DNA from: an uncultured Clostridia bacterium | GTDB taxonomy: Bacteria; Bacillota; Clostridia; Christensenellales; Borkfalkiaceae | NCBI GenBank assembly: GCA_947589565.1 | Contig: CANQBW010000002.1 | Coordinates: 1 to 57,064 of the forward strand | Direction of reading: 5' to 3' | Length of the DNA: 57,064 nt | Part shown: positions 35,246-43,980 of the stretch, one piece after another | Position numbering within the stretch: position 1 is the first letter of the stretch | How the letters are laid out: every line of letters starts with the position of its first letter | Program-made: the position numbers and the translations under genes | The notes under the pieces: model-generated | Seen by the model: only the letters and a program-made list of their open reading frames with translations | Told to the model about the DNA's origin: nothing | Database searches by the model: none

Positions 35246-38200
35246 TTACACCGATTGGGAAGCTTTCTTGGGTTTCTTGCCGGGCTTGCTGTTCTTGACT
35301 CTTGCGGTGCGGCGCTTCTTGTTGAAGAAGTTCCTGAACATCACAAGGATGATGACAAGAAGCAGCACGACGGCTAAGACGCCCGACGAAATGAGGAGCC
35401 AGATGTTCGCCGTGCCCGTCGGATCGGTCGTGTCCGTCTCTTCCTCGTCGGCATCGGGATCGTTCGGGTATTCCGCCGTGATCGTGATATCCGTCGCGCC
35501 GAAGTCCGCGAAGAAGTTGTAGCCCGTGGCTTTTCCGTCCTCCTTGTCCACCTGGTAGAGGGAGACGAGCTGTTCGCTGTAGGTCGACTGCTTGTAGTTG
35601 TGCCAAGGGTTGCCCTTCTCCTCAAAGTCCGTCGTCTCGTCGTAGCGGACGTACTTCGAAGAGTCGAAGAAGGAGTAGGTGTAGTAGGTCGCGTACTCGT
35701 AATCCTCGGGAAGACGGTCGTTTGCGCCGAGGTAGTCCTCATCTTCGATGGACTTGCCCTCGTTGAGCTCGTCGCGGACGGACTGAATGGACGCATTCAG
35801 CAGGTTCGTATAGTTGGAGGAGGCGTTCGCCGAGTTGTAGTTGTCGAAGATGACGTAGGAATTTGCGGGATTCTTGTCCTCGCCGTTTCTGTCGCCGCTC
35901 CAGACTTCGACGCGGAAGGTCTTTTCCACATCTCCCGTGTGGACGAAGAAGCTGACGTTGACCCAATCGCCCGTGCCCTCGACGACGATCTGCGCCTGCT
36001 GCGCGTCGCGGTGAGAGTAGTTGTACCGCGCGATCTCCGCGGGAAGGGGCTGAATGGGCGTGTTGTAGGTGTAGTTGCCGTTTGCGTCCTCGTCGCGGTA
36101 GGCGTAGAAGTTGCCGTTGTTGAAGTAGAAGACGATCTCATCGTCCTTGGTCGTGAGGTTCCCCTCGCTGTCGAACTGATAGGCGCTCGTGTTCGCGTAG
36201 TAGGTCTCTCCAACATCGCCCTCTCTCTTGTAGAGCCCGTTGGGCTGCAGGCGGTAGAGAATGTCGCTCGTCTCGTCGAAGTCCTCGTCGGAGGGGTCGA
36301 CCGCGCAGATGTTCCCGTCGTCGTCATACCAATAGGTGCAGGCGGGAAGGGGTACGGAGAGGCTCTTTCCTGCGTTCTCCGCCTTGGTCTCCATGAGGTA
36401 GAGATAGGCCTTCGCGCCCTCGGACGCCTTCACGCGCAGGGAAATTCTCTGGTAGGAGGCGGAGGCGACCGTAGTCGTCGAGGAGGAGATATATCCGAAG
36501 GAAGCCTCCTCTGCGCCGTTCACGATGACAAGGGGCTGGCGGGAGTTGCCGAAGACTTCCTTCCACCAAGCCTCCGCACTGTCGGCGGTGCTCCCGAACA
36601 TGTCCTTAAGGCCGCTCTCGGAAGAGAAGTAATTCTCCGCATACTTGTGGGAGAGGAGTCCCGCGGTGAGCCCGAGGTCCTCGGGACGCTTGTTCTCGCT
36701 GCCGTTCTCGACGATCGCACTGCTGCCGCCGCTCACGCCATAGAAGCCCGAGGGAAGGGCGGGACTTTCTTTGATCGTCTCCTCGTCGGTGACGGAGACT
36801 GCGTCGAACTTCTTCGTCTCCTCTGTTCCGCCCGTCAGGGTGACCTTCTTCGCGCGGTCGTTGGCGGAGGCGTAGCCGTACTGCGTCTTGGAGAGACTTC
36901 TCGTCTCGAAGTTCGCAAATGCCGCATATCCGTCGTCGTAGCTGAATTTGTCGGTGCCGATGATCGTCGTGGGACCCAAGGAGAGTTCCACGGTGAAGGA
37001 GAGCTCCTCTTCGGTGTCGTTTTCGAGGAAGAAGAAGCACTGCACCCAACCTTTATAAATATCCTTGTGGTTTTCGTCGATGTCGACGGTCGTGAGCGTC
37101 GTCGTGTCGAAGGCGGAGATCGACGTCTTGGTCTCTCCGTCGACGACGAACGCGCTCGCCCCCATCATGCCGTTTTCCACCTTGCTCGTCTTGACGAAGA
37201 AGGAGAAGAGCATTCTCGTGTCGGGCGAAAGGGTGAACTTCTCCGAAGAGAGCTTTGCGGTGTACGCCGCGCCGTTGCCCGAGAGGAGCATCAGAACTTT
37301 CGTGTCGCCGTCGCCGAAGGGGAACTTGTCGCGGAAGTCGTTCTCATAGACGTTCCGCACATATTGGTTGGAGGAATTTTCGAGCTCGGAGAGGGTCGCA
37401 ACCTGCGCAAAGTTGGTCTCGCCGCTGTCGGAGAGGGACTCGTCGATCGAGGCGGAGGTGTACGTCTTGCTGCCCGACCTCTCCTCGGTCAGGGAGATGA
37501 CCGCATTGTTCATGAGCTCGCGGTCGGAGTCGAAGCCCGCATACAGGTCGAGGGCGAAGGTCGTCTCCGTCACGCTGTCCATGTCGTAGCGCTTCTCCTC
37601 CTTGAGGGAGTCGATCGTGCAGAACTTGACGCCGTCATTCGGGATCATGTTCTCCTTGTCCTTCAAAACGGCCGCTTCGAAGTCGGAGGAGGGCATCTTC
37701 TCGCAGAGGACGTCGTCGAAGAAGGCGTAGCCGTCGACTGCATAGTAGCGATCGTCCGAGCTGCCCTGTCCGAGACCCAAGACGATCCGAAAGGTCGTCG
37801 AGGCGAAGGTGCTCGCGCGGACATAGATCGTGTACTGTCTCCACTCGCCGTGGGTGTTGAGGTTGTAGATCTGCATCTGGTCGAGGGTGGTGCCGCCGAC
37901 CGTGTTGACGACGCCGATATAGGCGCCCGCACGGGAGGAGACTTCGGTGTCCTCGTAGTGGTAGAGGTTGTCCGTCTTCGCCCAGACGGTGATCTTGGCG
38001 GAGGTGCCCGCCGTGAGAGAGACCGTCGTCGAAGAGGTGTAGTACTGCGCCGTGCCGCGCACGCCGTCCGCCGTCTTGTCGTTGTGGATCATGAGGACGC
38101 TGCTCTCCCCCGCATTTGCGCCGGGGTGCAGCGAGATGCCCCCCGAGAGGTCCTCGTTGAGCTTTTTGAGGTCGTCGAAGTCGACGGCGTAGTTGTACCG

Positions 38201-38740
38201 CTTGAAGAGCTTGGCAGCGTCCGACGAGGCGTCGAGGGCGTCGATCTCCTCATCGAAGATGTCGAGGAACTTGACGCGGTCGTAGGAAGAGACGTTGGGG
38301 TTCTCCCAGTTTGCGACCGCCTCGTCGATGGAGCGGAAGGTGCGCACTTCCTCCGCGTCCTCTCCCTCGCCCTTGGTGAAGGTGGAGAAGTTGTAGGAGC
38401 CGCTCTGCGCAAAGTCCGCCCACTCGGCGGTGTCGATGATGCCCGAGGCGCCGTCCGAAGAGGGAGAGCCCGAGGTGAACGTCCAGTTCGTGGGGGTGTT
38501 GATGAGATTCCGCTTGTCCTTGCGCTCCGTGACGTTCTTGTCGGTGTAGAACTCGAAGTTGCCGTTCTTCAAAAGCTGCGTGTCCACAGGCGAGACGGGA
38601 GAGGGTTCGCTCTCTTCGGTATTCGTCTCGTCCTTCTTGCAAGCTGCGAGCGTGCCCATTGCAAGAGAGGTGCAAAGGAGCGCGGACAGAACCGCAAGAG
38701 AGCGTTTTTTGAGCTTTCGGTTGTTTTTATCGATTGCCAT
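35246..38740 (-). CDS. Giant lipoprotein with jelly-roll-like modules and C-terminal membrane anchor
   Basis: Unrecognised surface protein of 1164 residues. The N-terminus is a lipoprotein signal with lipobox LAAC (Cys34). A first module opens with LLKNGNFEFY near 57, a carbohydrate-binding jelly-roll start, and closes near 330-350 with GYAFFDDVLCEK. Three more segments share the pattern of Trp/Tyr, F-x-V strand and GYAAF/VIFDN ends (near 570-610, 770-800, 955-1000). Near the C-terminus one helix (about 1115-1138) is followed by a very basic tail (KKRRTARVK). Both ends should therefore be membrane-attached. AGGTGA precedes ATG at 38740. A substrate-binding or adhesion role is inferred only from the module type. 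Confidence 0.82.
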   Translation of the reverse strand: MAIDKNNRKLKKRSLAVLSALLCTSLAMGTLAACKKDETNTEESEPSPVSPVDTQLLKNGNFEFYTDKNVTERKDKRNLINTPTNWTFTSGSPSSDGASGIIDTAEWADFAQSGSYNFSTFTKGEGEDAEEVRTFRSIDEAVANWENPNVSSYDRVKFLDIFDEEIDALDASSDAAKLFKRYNYAVDFDDLKKLNEDLSGGISLHPGANAGESSVLMIHNDKTADGVRGTAQYYTSSTTVSLTAGTSAKITVWAKTDNLYHYEDTEVSSRAGAYIGVVNTVGGTTLDQMQIYNLNTHGEWRQYTIYVRASTFASTTFRIVLGLGQGSSDDRYYAVDGYAFFDDVLCEKMPSSDFEAAVLKDKENMIPNDGVKFCTIDSLKEEKRYDMDSVTETTFALDLYAGFDSDRELMNNAVISLTEERSGSKTYTSASIDESLSDSGETNFAQVATLSELENSSNQYVRNVYENDFRDKFPFGDGDTKVLMLLSGNGAAYTAKLSSEKFTLSPDTRMLFSFFVKTSKVENGMMGASAFVVDGETKTSISAFDTTTLTTVDIDENHKDIYKGWVQCFFFLENDTEEELSFTVELSLGPTTIIGTDKFSYDDGYAAFANFETRSLSKTQYGYASANDRAKKVTLTGGTEETKKFDAVSVTDEETIKESPALPSGFYGVSGGSSAIVENGSENKRPEDLGLTAGLLSHKYAENYFSSESGLKDMFGSTADSAEAWWKEVFGNSRQPLVIVNGAEEASFGYISSSTTTVASASYQRISLRVKASEGAKAYLYLMETKAENAGKSLSVPLPACTYWYDDDGNICAVDPSDEDFDETSDILYRLQPNGLYKREGDVGETYYANTSAYQFDSEGNLTTKDDEIVFYFNNGNFYAYRDEDANGNYTYNTPIQPLPAEIARYNYSHRDAQQAQIVVEGTGDWVNVSFFVHTGDVEKTFRVEVWSGDRNGEDKNPANSYVIFDNYNSANASSNYTNLLNASIQSVRDELNEGKSIEDEDYLGANDRLPEDYEYATYYTYSFFDSSKYVRYDETTDFEEKGNPWHNYKQSTYSEQLVSLYQVDKEDGKATGYNFFADFGATDITITAEYPNDPDADEEETDTTDPTGTANIWLLISSGVLAVVLLLVIILVMFRNFFNKKRRTARVKNSKPGKKPKKASQSV

Positions 38741-38813
38741 AGATCACCTTTTGATTTTCTTCGGGTCGGCGATATACGCGCGCGCCCGAAACAATATTCC
38801 GCATGATAAAACC

Positions 38814-38842
38814 ATTTTATACCAAATAAGAGAGAATATCAA
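38814..38842 (-). promoter_or_regulatory. Promoter of the giant lipoprotein gene
   Basis: TTGATA (38842-38837), 17 bases, TAAAAT (38819-38814) on the minus strand. The leader is about 67 nt and contains the palindromic GCGCGCGCG run near 38777-38786. Confidence 0.75.
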
Positions 38843-38924
38843 GCGATTCTGCGCAAAATCAGGCAAATTTTTAAAGAAAAATTCTCACACTGATAAAAAA
38901 GGTGTACGTTTTTATTCGGAATAC

Positions 38925-39458
38925 AGCATTCTAACGACCAAGGGGATTCTTACTCGCCCCTTTCCGTTAAGGACGAGATTCTTCGATTCCGCTTCGCTCC
39001 ACTCAGAATGACAGGAAAGGGGCTTGTGCGCCGCGCTTAGATAACATATTGAATGGCGCGTCGTCGACTGCGCTCGGAATGACAGAAAGGAACATACAAA
39101 GCGATGTCATCCTGAGCGGAGTGGCGTAGCCACGAAGTCGAAAGTGAGCGAAGCGAACGTGGATCCCCCGAGTATCGACGGGACGTTCCTAAAATCCCAC
39201 TGCGCGGAGCAGAATCGCCATTCTGCGGCAGCGGTTCGGCGGTAGCGCCCGCCTCACCCCGCCTCGCCACCGGCTCGGCTGTCGCGTTGCGGTTCACAGC
39301 GCACTGCGCTGTTGAACAGAACTCGCAACGCTCCACCCAATTTGCGCCCTACAGGACGCACATTGTCGTTTGAAACGATGAAGAGGACCAAGTCGTGGGA
39401 ACTCGAGAGTCCATTTCCTCGACGATAAATATTGCGAAGCAAGATTTTCGTCGAAACT
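38925..39458. repeat. Composite mosaic before the TauE pair
   Basis: M5, M6 (ATTCT/AGAAT) and M6 (around GTGGCGTAGCCAC) come first. M3 has GCAGAAT/ATTCTGC. M4 has AGCGC (39298-39302) with GCGCT (39306-39310) in place of AGCCC/GGGCT. M2 and M1 (TCGACGA...TCGTCGA, inner TTGC/GCAA) reach the TauE leader. No gene is seen. Confidence 0.84.
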
Positions 39459-39470
39459 TATGAGGTGAAA

Positions 39471-39821
39471 ATGAAAAAATATCGTCAAATATGGGGTGGT
39501 CTTCTCATCGGAACTGCGAACGGGCTGTTCGGGGGCGGCGGGGGAATGCTCGCGGTGCCCCTGCTCGAGAGAGGGGGATTCCCCCCGAAGAGAGCGCACG
39601 CGACGGCGATCGCGGTCATCGCGCCCGTCTCCTTCGTCTCGGGGCTGCTGTATGCCTTTCAGGGCTTTGCGCCCCTTTCCGTGCTCCTTCCGACCGCCCT
39701 CGGCGTCACGCTGGGCGGATTTCTCGGGGCGAAGCTCCTCGGCAGAATGAGCGGCAGGGGGCTGAGCGTTCTCTTTGCCCTTCTCATGCTCGCCGCGGGA
39801 GCGAGGATGCTCTTCTCATGA
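39471..39821 (+). CDS. TauE/SafE-like half transporter, first half
   Basis: 116 residues, about four membrane helices, with the family's N-terminal GLLIGTANGLFGGGGGMLAVPLL. Full-length TauE/SafE proteins have about 250 residues made of two such repeats; here each repeat is its own gene. The stop overlaps the next start as ATGA, so the two are coupled and probably assemble as a heterodimer. TGAGGTGA precedes ATG. Family substrates are sulfite, sulfonates or similar anions; none can be assigned. Confidence 0.85.
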   Translation: MKKYRQIWGGLLIGTANGLFGGGGGMLAVPLLERGGFPPKRAHATAIAVIAPVSFVSGLLYAFQGFAPLSVLLPTALGVTLGGFLGAKLLGRMSGRGLSVLFALLMLAAGARMLFS

Positions 39822-40204
39822 GCTTTTACATCTTCTTTCTTTGCGGAATTTTGGGCGGAATTTTAGGGGGAATGGGCATGGGCGGCGGGACGCTGCTCAT
39901 TCCCCTCTTGACCCTCTTTTTCGGCGTGCCGCAGGCGGTCGCGCAGGGGGTCAACCTGCTCTCTTTCCTCCCCATGTCGCTGATCGCCCTCCGCGTCCAC
40001 GCCAAGGGGGGCAGATTGGAGAAGGGAGTGATCCTTCCCGTCGCCCTTCCCGCTCTGCTCCTCTCGGGGGCGTTCGCCTGTGTCGCGGGCAGCCTTCCCT
40101 CGGGCCTTCTTCGAAGGGGATTCGGGTTCTTTCTCTTGCTCCTTTCGGCGTTTCCCCTCACCCAAGCCCTCAAAAAACCCGAGAAAGCGAAAATTTCTTC
40201 CTGA
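39818..40204 (+). CDS. TauE/SafE-like half transporter, second half
   Basis: 128 residues, four helices, starting FFLCGILGGILGGMGMGGGTLLIPLL, the second copy of the family's glycine-rich repeat motif. GARMLF precedes the overlap with the first half. A frameshifted single gene is unlikely because both halves keep complete repeat starts and ends and the junction has a proper ATGA overlap. Confidence 0.85.
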   Translation: MSFYIFFLCGILGGILGGMGMGGGTLLIPLLTLFFGVPQAVAQGVNLLSFLPMSLIALRVHAKGGRLEKGVILPVALPALLLSGAFACVAGSLPSGLLRRGFGFFLLLLSAFPLTQALKKPEKAKISS

Positions 40205-40231
40205 AAATCGGAAATATTTCTCAAAAAGCTA

Positions 40232-40260
40232 TGGACAAGCCGCGAAAACTATGCTAAAAT
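40232..40260 (+). promoter_or_regulatory. Promoter of the ppx-maf-mreB-like operon
   Basis: TGGACA (40232-40237), 17 bases, TAAAAT (40255-40260), 62 bases ahead of the ppx start. Confidence 0.65.
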
Positions 40261-40322
40261 GTTTCGGGAGAGAAGCGGAGAGGAACTCCGCTCAACGGCT
40301 TTTCGGCCAAAGGAAGAAATTT

Positions 40323-41837
40323 ATGCCAAAAATCGGGATCATCGATCTTGGGTCCAACTCTGCGCACCTTGTCATCGTCAACCTCTTTCAGGAGGGATAT
40401 TTTATGGTGGAGGACGAGCTCAAAGAGGGCGTTCGGTTGGGACAGGATATGGACAGAGACGGCTTTTTGAAGCCGCAGCGCGTCGCCGAGACGATCAAGA
40501 CCATGAAGATGTTCAAGCGCCTGTGCGAGGCGTCGGGGGTGGATCACATCATCGCGGTGGCGACTTCCGCCGTTCGGCGGGCGAAGAACCAGAGGTCCTT
40601 CCTCGAGGAGATCCAGGCAGCCTGCGGGCTGAAGATCACCGTCCTCTCGGAAGAGACGGAGGCGTCGCTCATCTACCGCGGGGTCATCAACTCGATGGAT
40701 ATCCCCAAGGGACTCATTCTCGAGATCGGCGGCGGCAGCACCAAGATCATCTACTACAGCCGCCGCGCCATTCTGCACGACGCGACCCTTCCCTTCGGCG
40801 CGGTGACCCTCACCGAGCTCTTTGCGGAGGACGGCGTCAGCCCCAAGCAGCAGACGGAGAAGATCGAGGAATTTTTCAACGAGCAGTTCAAGCGCATCGA
40901 CTGGCTGCAGGAGATCGAACCGGACGTCCAGATGATCGGCGTCGGCTCCGCCTTCCGCACCCTCTGCAAAATGAACTCCATGGTCAAGAAATACCCCCTG
41001 TCCATCGTGCACAACTACATGTTCGCGACGGAGGATTTCCTCTCGATCTATGAGATGGTGCGCGCTTTGGACGAGGAGAAGCGCAAGCGCATCCGCGGAA
41101 TTTCCGTCTCGCGCGCCGACCTCATGCCCGCATCCTTTGCGATCTTAAAGGCGTTTACCGACTACATGCACATCGAGAACTTCACGGTGAGCGGCTGCGG
41201 ACTGAGGGAAGGCATCATGTTCGGGCAGGCCCTTCCCATGACGGAGGAGAGGCCTCTTTCGGACGTTCTGAGCTATTCCGTCATGGGGCTCGTCAAATAT
41301 TACGGCTGCAACGAGGCGCACGTCACGAACGTCGTGCACCTTTCCGTCCAGCTCTTCAAACAGCTGCGCGTGCTGCACAAATTCCCGCGCACCTATCTGA
41401 AAGTTTTAAAGATCGCAGCCTGCCTGCACGACTGCGGGCAGCGCATTCGCTACTATGACGGCAACCGTCACAGCAGATATATCATTTTGAACTCCGCGAT
41501 CTACGGCGCGACGCACAGGGAGCTCGTGCTCTCGGCGTTCGTCGCGGGCTGCCATCGGAAGGAGGATCTTCTCCCCGCCGACTGGCAGAAGTACAAGGAC
41601 CTCGTCTTCGAAGAGGACTTCGAAGTCGTGAGAAAGCTCGGCGTGCTCCTTCGCATTGCGGAGAGTCTCGACCGCGCGGGCCTCGGCGTCGTCAAGGGAG
41701 TCAACTGCGACGTTTTGGGAGACTCCGTCATCATGAAGACGGAGCTCGCGGGCGACGCCTCCCTTGAAATTTCCCAGGCGATGAAGGCGAACCCCGAGTT
41801 CCGCCGCACATTCCATAAAAATCTGGAGATACTGTGA
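40323..41837 (+). CDS. ppx: Exopolyphosphatase / GppA-type phosphatase with HD domain
   Basis: Actin-fold phosphohydrolase acting on polyphosphate or pppGpp, 504 residues. The phosphate-1 loop is IGIIDLGSNSAHLVIV near residue 4, the second phosphate site is ILEIGGGSTKI near 143, and the C-terminal HD domain shows KIAACLHDCGQRIRYY near 365 and RHSRYIILNS. The two-domain build is typical of long Ppx/GppA proteins. ATG at 40323 follows AAAGGAAG. It overlaps maf by one base. Polyphosphate versus pppGpp preference cannot be told from sequence. Confidence 0.93.
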   Translation: MPKIGIIDLGSNSAHLVIVNLFQEGYFMVEDELKEGVRLGQDMDRDGFLKPQRVAETIKTMKMFKRLCEASGVDHIIAVATSAVRRAKNQRSFLEEIQAACGLKITVLSEETEASLIYRGVINSMDIPKGLILEIGGGSTKIIYYSRRAILHDATLPFGAVTLTELFAEDGVSPKQQTEKIEEFFNEQFKRIDWLQEIEPDVQMIGVGSAFRTLCKMNSMVKKYPLSIVHNYMFATEDFLSIYEMVRALDEEKRKRIRGISVSRADLMPASFAILKAFTDYMHIENFTVSGCGLREGIMFGQALPMTEERPLSDVLSYSVMGLVKYYGCNEAHVTNVVHLSVQLFKQLRVLHKFPRTYLKVLKIAACLHDCGQRIRYYDGNRHSRYIILNSAIYGATHRELVLSAFVAGCHRKEDLLPADWQKYKDLVFEEDFEVVRKLGVLLRIAESLDRAGLGVVKGVNCDVLGDSVIMKTELAGDASLEISQAMKANPEFRRTFHKNLEIL

Positions 41838-42391
41838 TGAAACTGATCCTTGCAAGCAACTCCCCGCGCAGAAGACAGCTTCTGGAAGAGGCGGGGATCC
41901 CCTTCGAAGTGATCCCCTCCTCGTTTGAGGAAGCGGAGATCGGGCTCTCCTCCAAGGAGACCGTCCTGCAGTTTGCGGCGGCAAAAGCGATGGATGTGTA
42001 TCAAAAACACCCCGACTGCGCCGTTTTGGGGGCGGACACCGTCGTCTCTCTCGACGGCGAGACCCTCGGAAAACCCGGGACGGAGGAGCGGGCGAAGGAG
42101 ATGCTCTCCCTTCTCTCGGGACGGAAGCACCAAGTGTATACGGGCGTCTGCCTCATCTGCGACGGCGGGGCGCGGACGGGCATCGTGGAGACGGGCGTCA
42201 CCTTCCACGAGCTTTCCAAGGAGCAGATCGAGGAGTATGTGAAAAAGATGCGCCCCTTCGACAAGGCGGGCGGGTACGGCATTCAGGACGATTATCCCCT
42301 CGTCAAGCTCGTCGAGGGGAGCTTTACGAACGTCGTCGGACTTCCGATGGAGCTCGTGACGCATCTCTTGAAAGAGGCAAAACTATGGTAA
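41837..42391 (+). CDS. maf: Maf-family nucleotide pyrophosphatase
   Basis: Hydrolyses dTTP/UTP or modified nucleotides to monophosphates; linked to septum formation in Bacillus. The 184 residues open with LILASNSPRRRQLLEEAGI, and the catalytic region has GADTVVSLDGE near 72 and KPGTEERAKEML. The sequence GGYGIQD near 150 fits the dTTP/UTPase subgroup. ATG at 41837 overlaps the ppx stop (TGATG) and is preferred over GTG three bases earlier. It overlaps the MreB-like gene by seven bases; maf-mreB neighbourhood is common in Firmicutes. Confidence 0.95.
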   Translation: MKLILASNSPRRRQLLEEAGIPFEVIPSSFEEAEIGLSSKETVLQFAAAKAMDVYQKHPDCAVLGADTVVSLDGETLGKPGTEERAKEMLSLLSGRKHQVYTGVCLICDGGARTGIVETGVTFHELSKEQIEEYVKKMRPFDKAGGYGIQDDYPLVKLVEGSFTNVVGLPMELVTHLLKEAKLW

Positions 42392-43365
42392 AACTTGCGA
42401 TCGATTTCGGCACTGCGGTCACGAAGATCTATCGGCTGGGGAGCGGAATTGTGCTTGCGGAGGCGACCTGCGTCACCGTCGAAAAGGAGACGGGGGAGAT
42501 CAGGGCGTACGGCAACGAGGCGAAGCGGCTGCTCGGCAAGACCGCGGACGCGACGGACGTCTGTTTTCCCGTCTATGAGGGGGAGATCGTCGCGGAGAAG
42601 CTCGCAGGTCCCCTGCTCGAATATTTTATCCGAAAGATCGCCAAGACGGGCGGCGTGGAGGCGCTCTTCTGCGTCCCCTGCGGCTGCCGGGAGGAGTCCC
42701 GCGAGAAGATCTACACGGTCGCCAAGATGGCGGGCATCTCCCGCGTCTATTTTGCGGAGACTCCCTTTTTGAGCGCCCTCGGACAGGACGTTCCCCTCAG
42801 CGATTCCAACCCCGTGTTCGCAATCGACATCGGCGCGGGAGTGACGTCCATTGCGGCGTTCTCCCTCGACGGCATGATCGCGGGCGTCTCGATGAACGTC
42901 GGCGGCAACAACATGGACGTACATATCATCGATCAGATCGCGGAGAAATTTGCGGTCAAGATCGGGTCGCTGACGAGCGAGAAACTCAAGATCGCCATCG
43001 GCAGCCTGATCCCCGACGACAACCAGGGCACCTACGTCCGCGGACGGGACATCGGCACGGGCCGTCCCCGCAGCGTCCCCGTCCACTCCTCGGACATCGA
43101 GTTCCCCATTCGCGTCTATGTGGATAAGATCATCGAATATGCGGAGCTTGTCCTAAGAAGACTCCCCGCGGAAGTCTCCGCGGCAGTCGGAAAGAACGGA
43201 CTCTACCTCTCGGGCGGATTTGCCTCCCTTGCGGGCCTTGCCGACTATTTGCAGAACAAGCTGCAGATGGAAGTCCACGTCTCGGGCGACCCCCAGACGG
43301 CAGTCGTCCTCGGCGGCGGCCGCGCGATCGGAAACAATGCACTGTTGAAGAAAATAATGCTTTAA
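42385..43365 (+). CDS. MreB/Mbl-like actin homologue
   Basis: Bacterial actin expected to guide cell-wall synthesis, 326 residues. The nucleotide site is visible as LAIDFGTAVTKIYRLGSGIV near residue 4, AIDIGAGVTSIAAFSLDG near 148 and LYLSGGFASLAGLADYL near 280. The first motif has TAVT where MreB usually has TANT, and overall the protein is well diverged from Bacillus MreB and Mbl, so a specialised paralog is possible. It follows maf, the usual mreB position. No mreC or mreD follows; repeats begin at once. Confidence 0.88.
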   Translation: MVKLAIDFGTAVTKIYRLGSGIVLAEATCVTVEKETGEIRAYGNEAKRLLGKTADATDVCFPVYEGEIVAEKLAGPLLEYFIRKIAKTGGVEALFCVPCGCREESREKIYTVAKMAGISRVYFAETPFLSALGQDVPLSDSNPVFAIDIGAGVTSIAAFSLDGMIAGVSMNVGGNNMDVHIIDQIAEKFAVKIGSLTSEKLKIAIGSLIPDDNQGTYVRGRDIGTGRPRSVPVHSSDIEFPIRVYVDKIIEYAELVLRRLPAEVSAAVGKNGLYLSGGFASLAGLADYLQNKLQMEVHVSGDPQTAVVLGGGRAIGNNALLKKIML

Positions 43366-43374
43366 AGATTTTTC

Positions 43375-43964
43375 CCCTACATTCTAACGACCGGGGGGAT
43401 TCTTCGATTCCGCTTCGCTCCACTCAGAATGACAGCGGAAAACAGGCATGTAAAAGCGATGTCATGTTGAGCGAAGTCGAAACATCCCCTAAGCAAGCGA
43501 CGGGACATTCCTATTATGTCATGTTGAGCGGAGCGAAGCGGAGTCGAAACATCTCTACCTTATTGTGAGACCTGCCAAAGGGCGAGACCCTTCGACTACG
43601 CTCAGGGTGACAGTGGAGTGCCCTTCGTTCCAAATTACTGCGCGAGGCAAGGTTCCCTTGCCGGAGCGGTTTGGCGGTAGCCCCCGCCTCACCACGCCTC
43701 GCCACCAGCTCGGCTGTCACGTTGCGGTTCACAGCGCACTGCGCTGTTGAACAGAACTCGCAACGCTCCACCCCCGAGCTATCGACGGGACGTTCTTAAA
43801 TTCTATGGTGCGAGAAGAATCACAATTCTTCGCTGCACGACTCAATTTGCGCCCCACGGGACGCACATTGTCGTGAAAGCGACCGCGACGACCAAACAAA
43901 TCAAGGCAAACAAGTCTATTTCCTCGACGATAAATATTTCCGAAGGAAAGATTTTCGTCGAAAC
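43375..43964. repeat. Composite mosaic before pheS
   Basis: M5, M6 (ATTCT/AGAAT) and M6 (ATGTT/AACAT, two copies) come first. M3 has GGCAAGG/CCTTGCC. M4 has AGCGC/GCGCT and GTTCA/TGAAC. A second M3 has GAAGAAT (43814-43820) and ATTCTTC (43825-43831). M2 and an M1 (TCGACGA...TCGTCGA, inner TTTCC/GGAAA) end directly before the pheS ribosome site. No T-box leader is present. Confidence 0.86.
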
Positions 43965-43980
43965 AAAACAAGGAGTAAAA

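Noticed and set aside
35600..38806. Very long plus-strand open frame opposite the giant lipoprotein
   Set aside because: It is an antisense shadow produced by codon bias; the minus-strand frame has a signal peptide, lipobox, promoter and terminator.
40080..40322. N-terminal extension of ppx through the second TauE half
   Set aside because: Overlaps a real gene in another frame; the phosphate-1 loop begins right after ATG 40323, which has a ribosome site and promoter.
43747..43980. Long N-terminal extension of pheS
   Set aside because: The upstream codons are M4, M3, M2 and M1 repeat sequence; AAGGAG precedes ATG at 43981, which gives the normal family start.
43366..43980. T-box leaders upstream of pheS, serS, glyS or glnS
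   Set aside because: No T-box sequence or antiterminator was found; these regions are repeats or short promoters.
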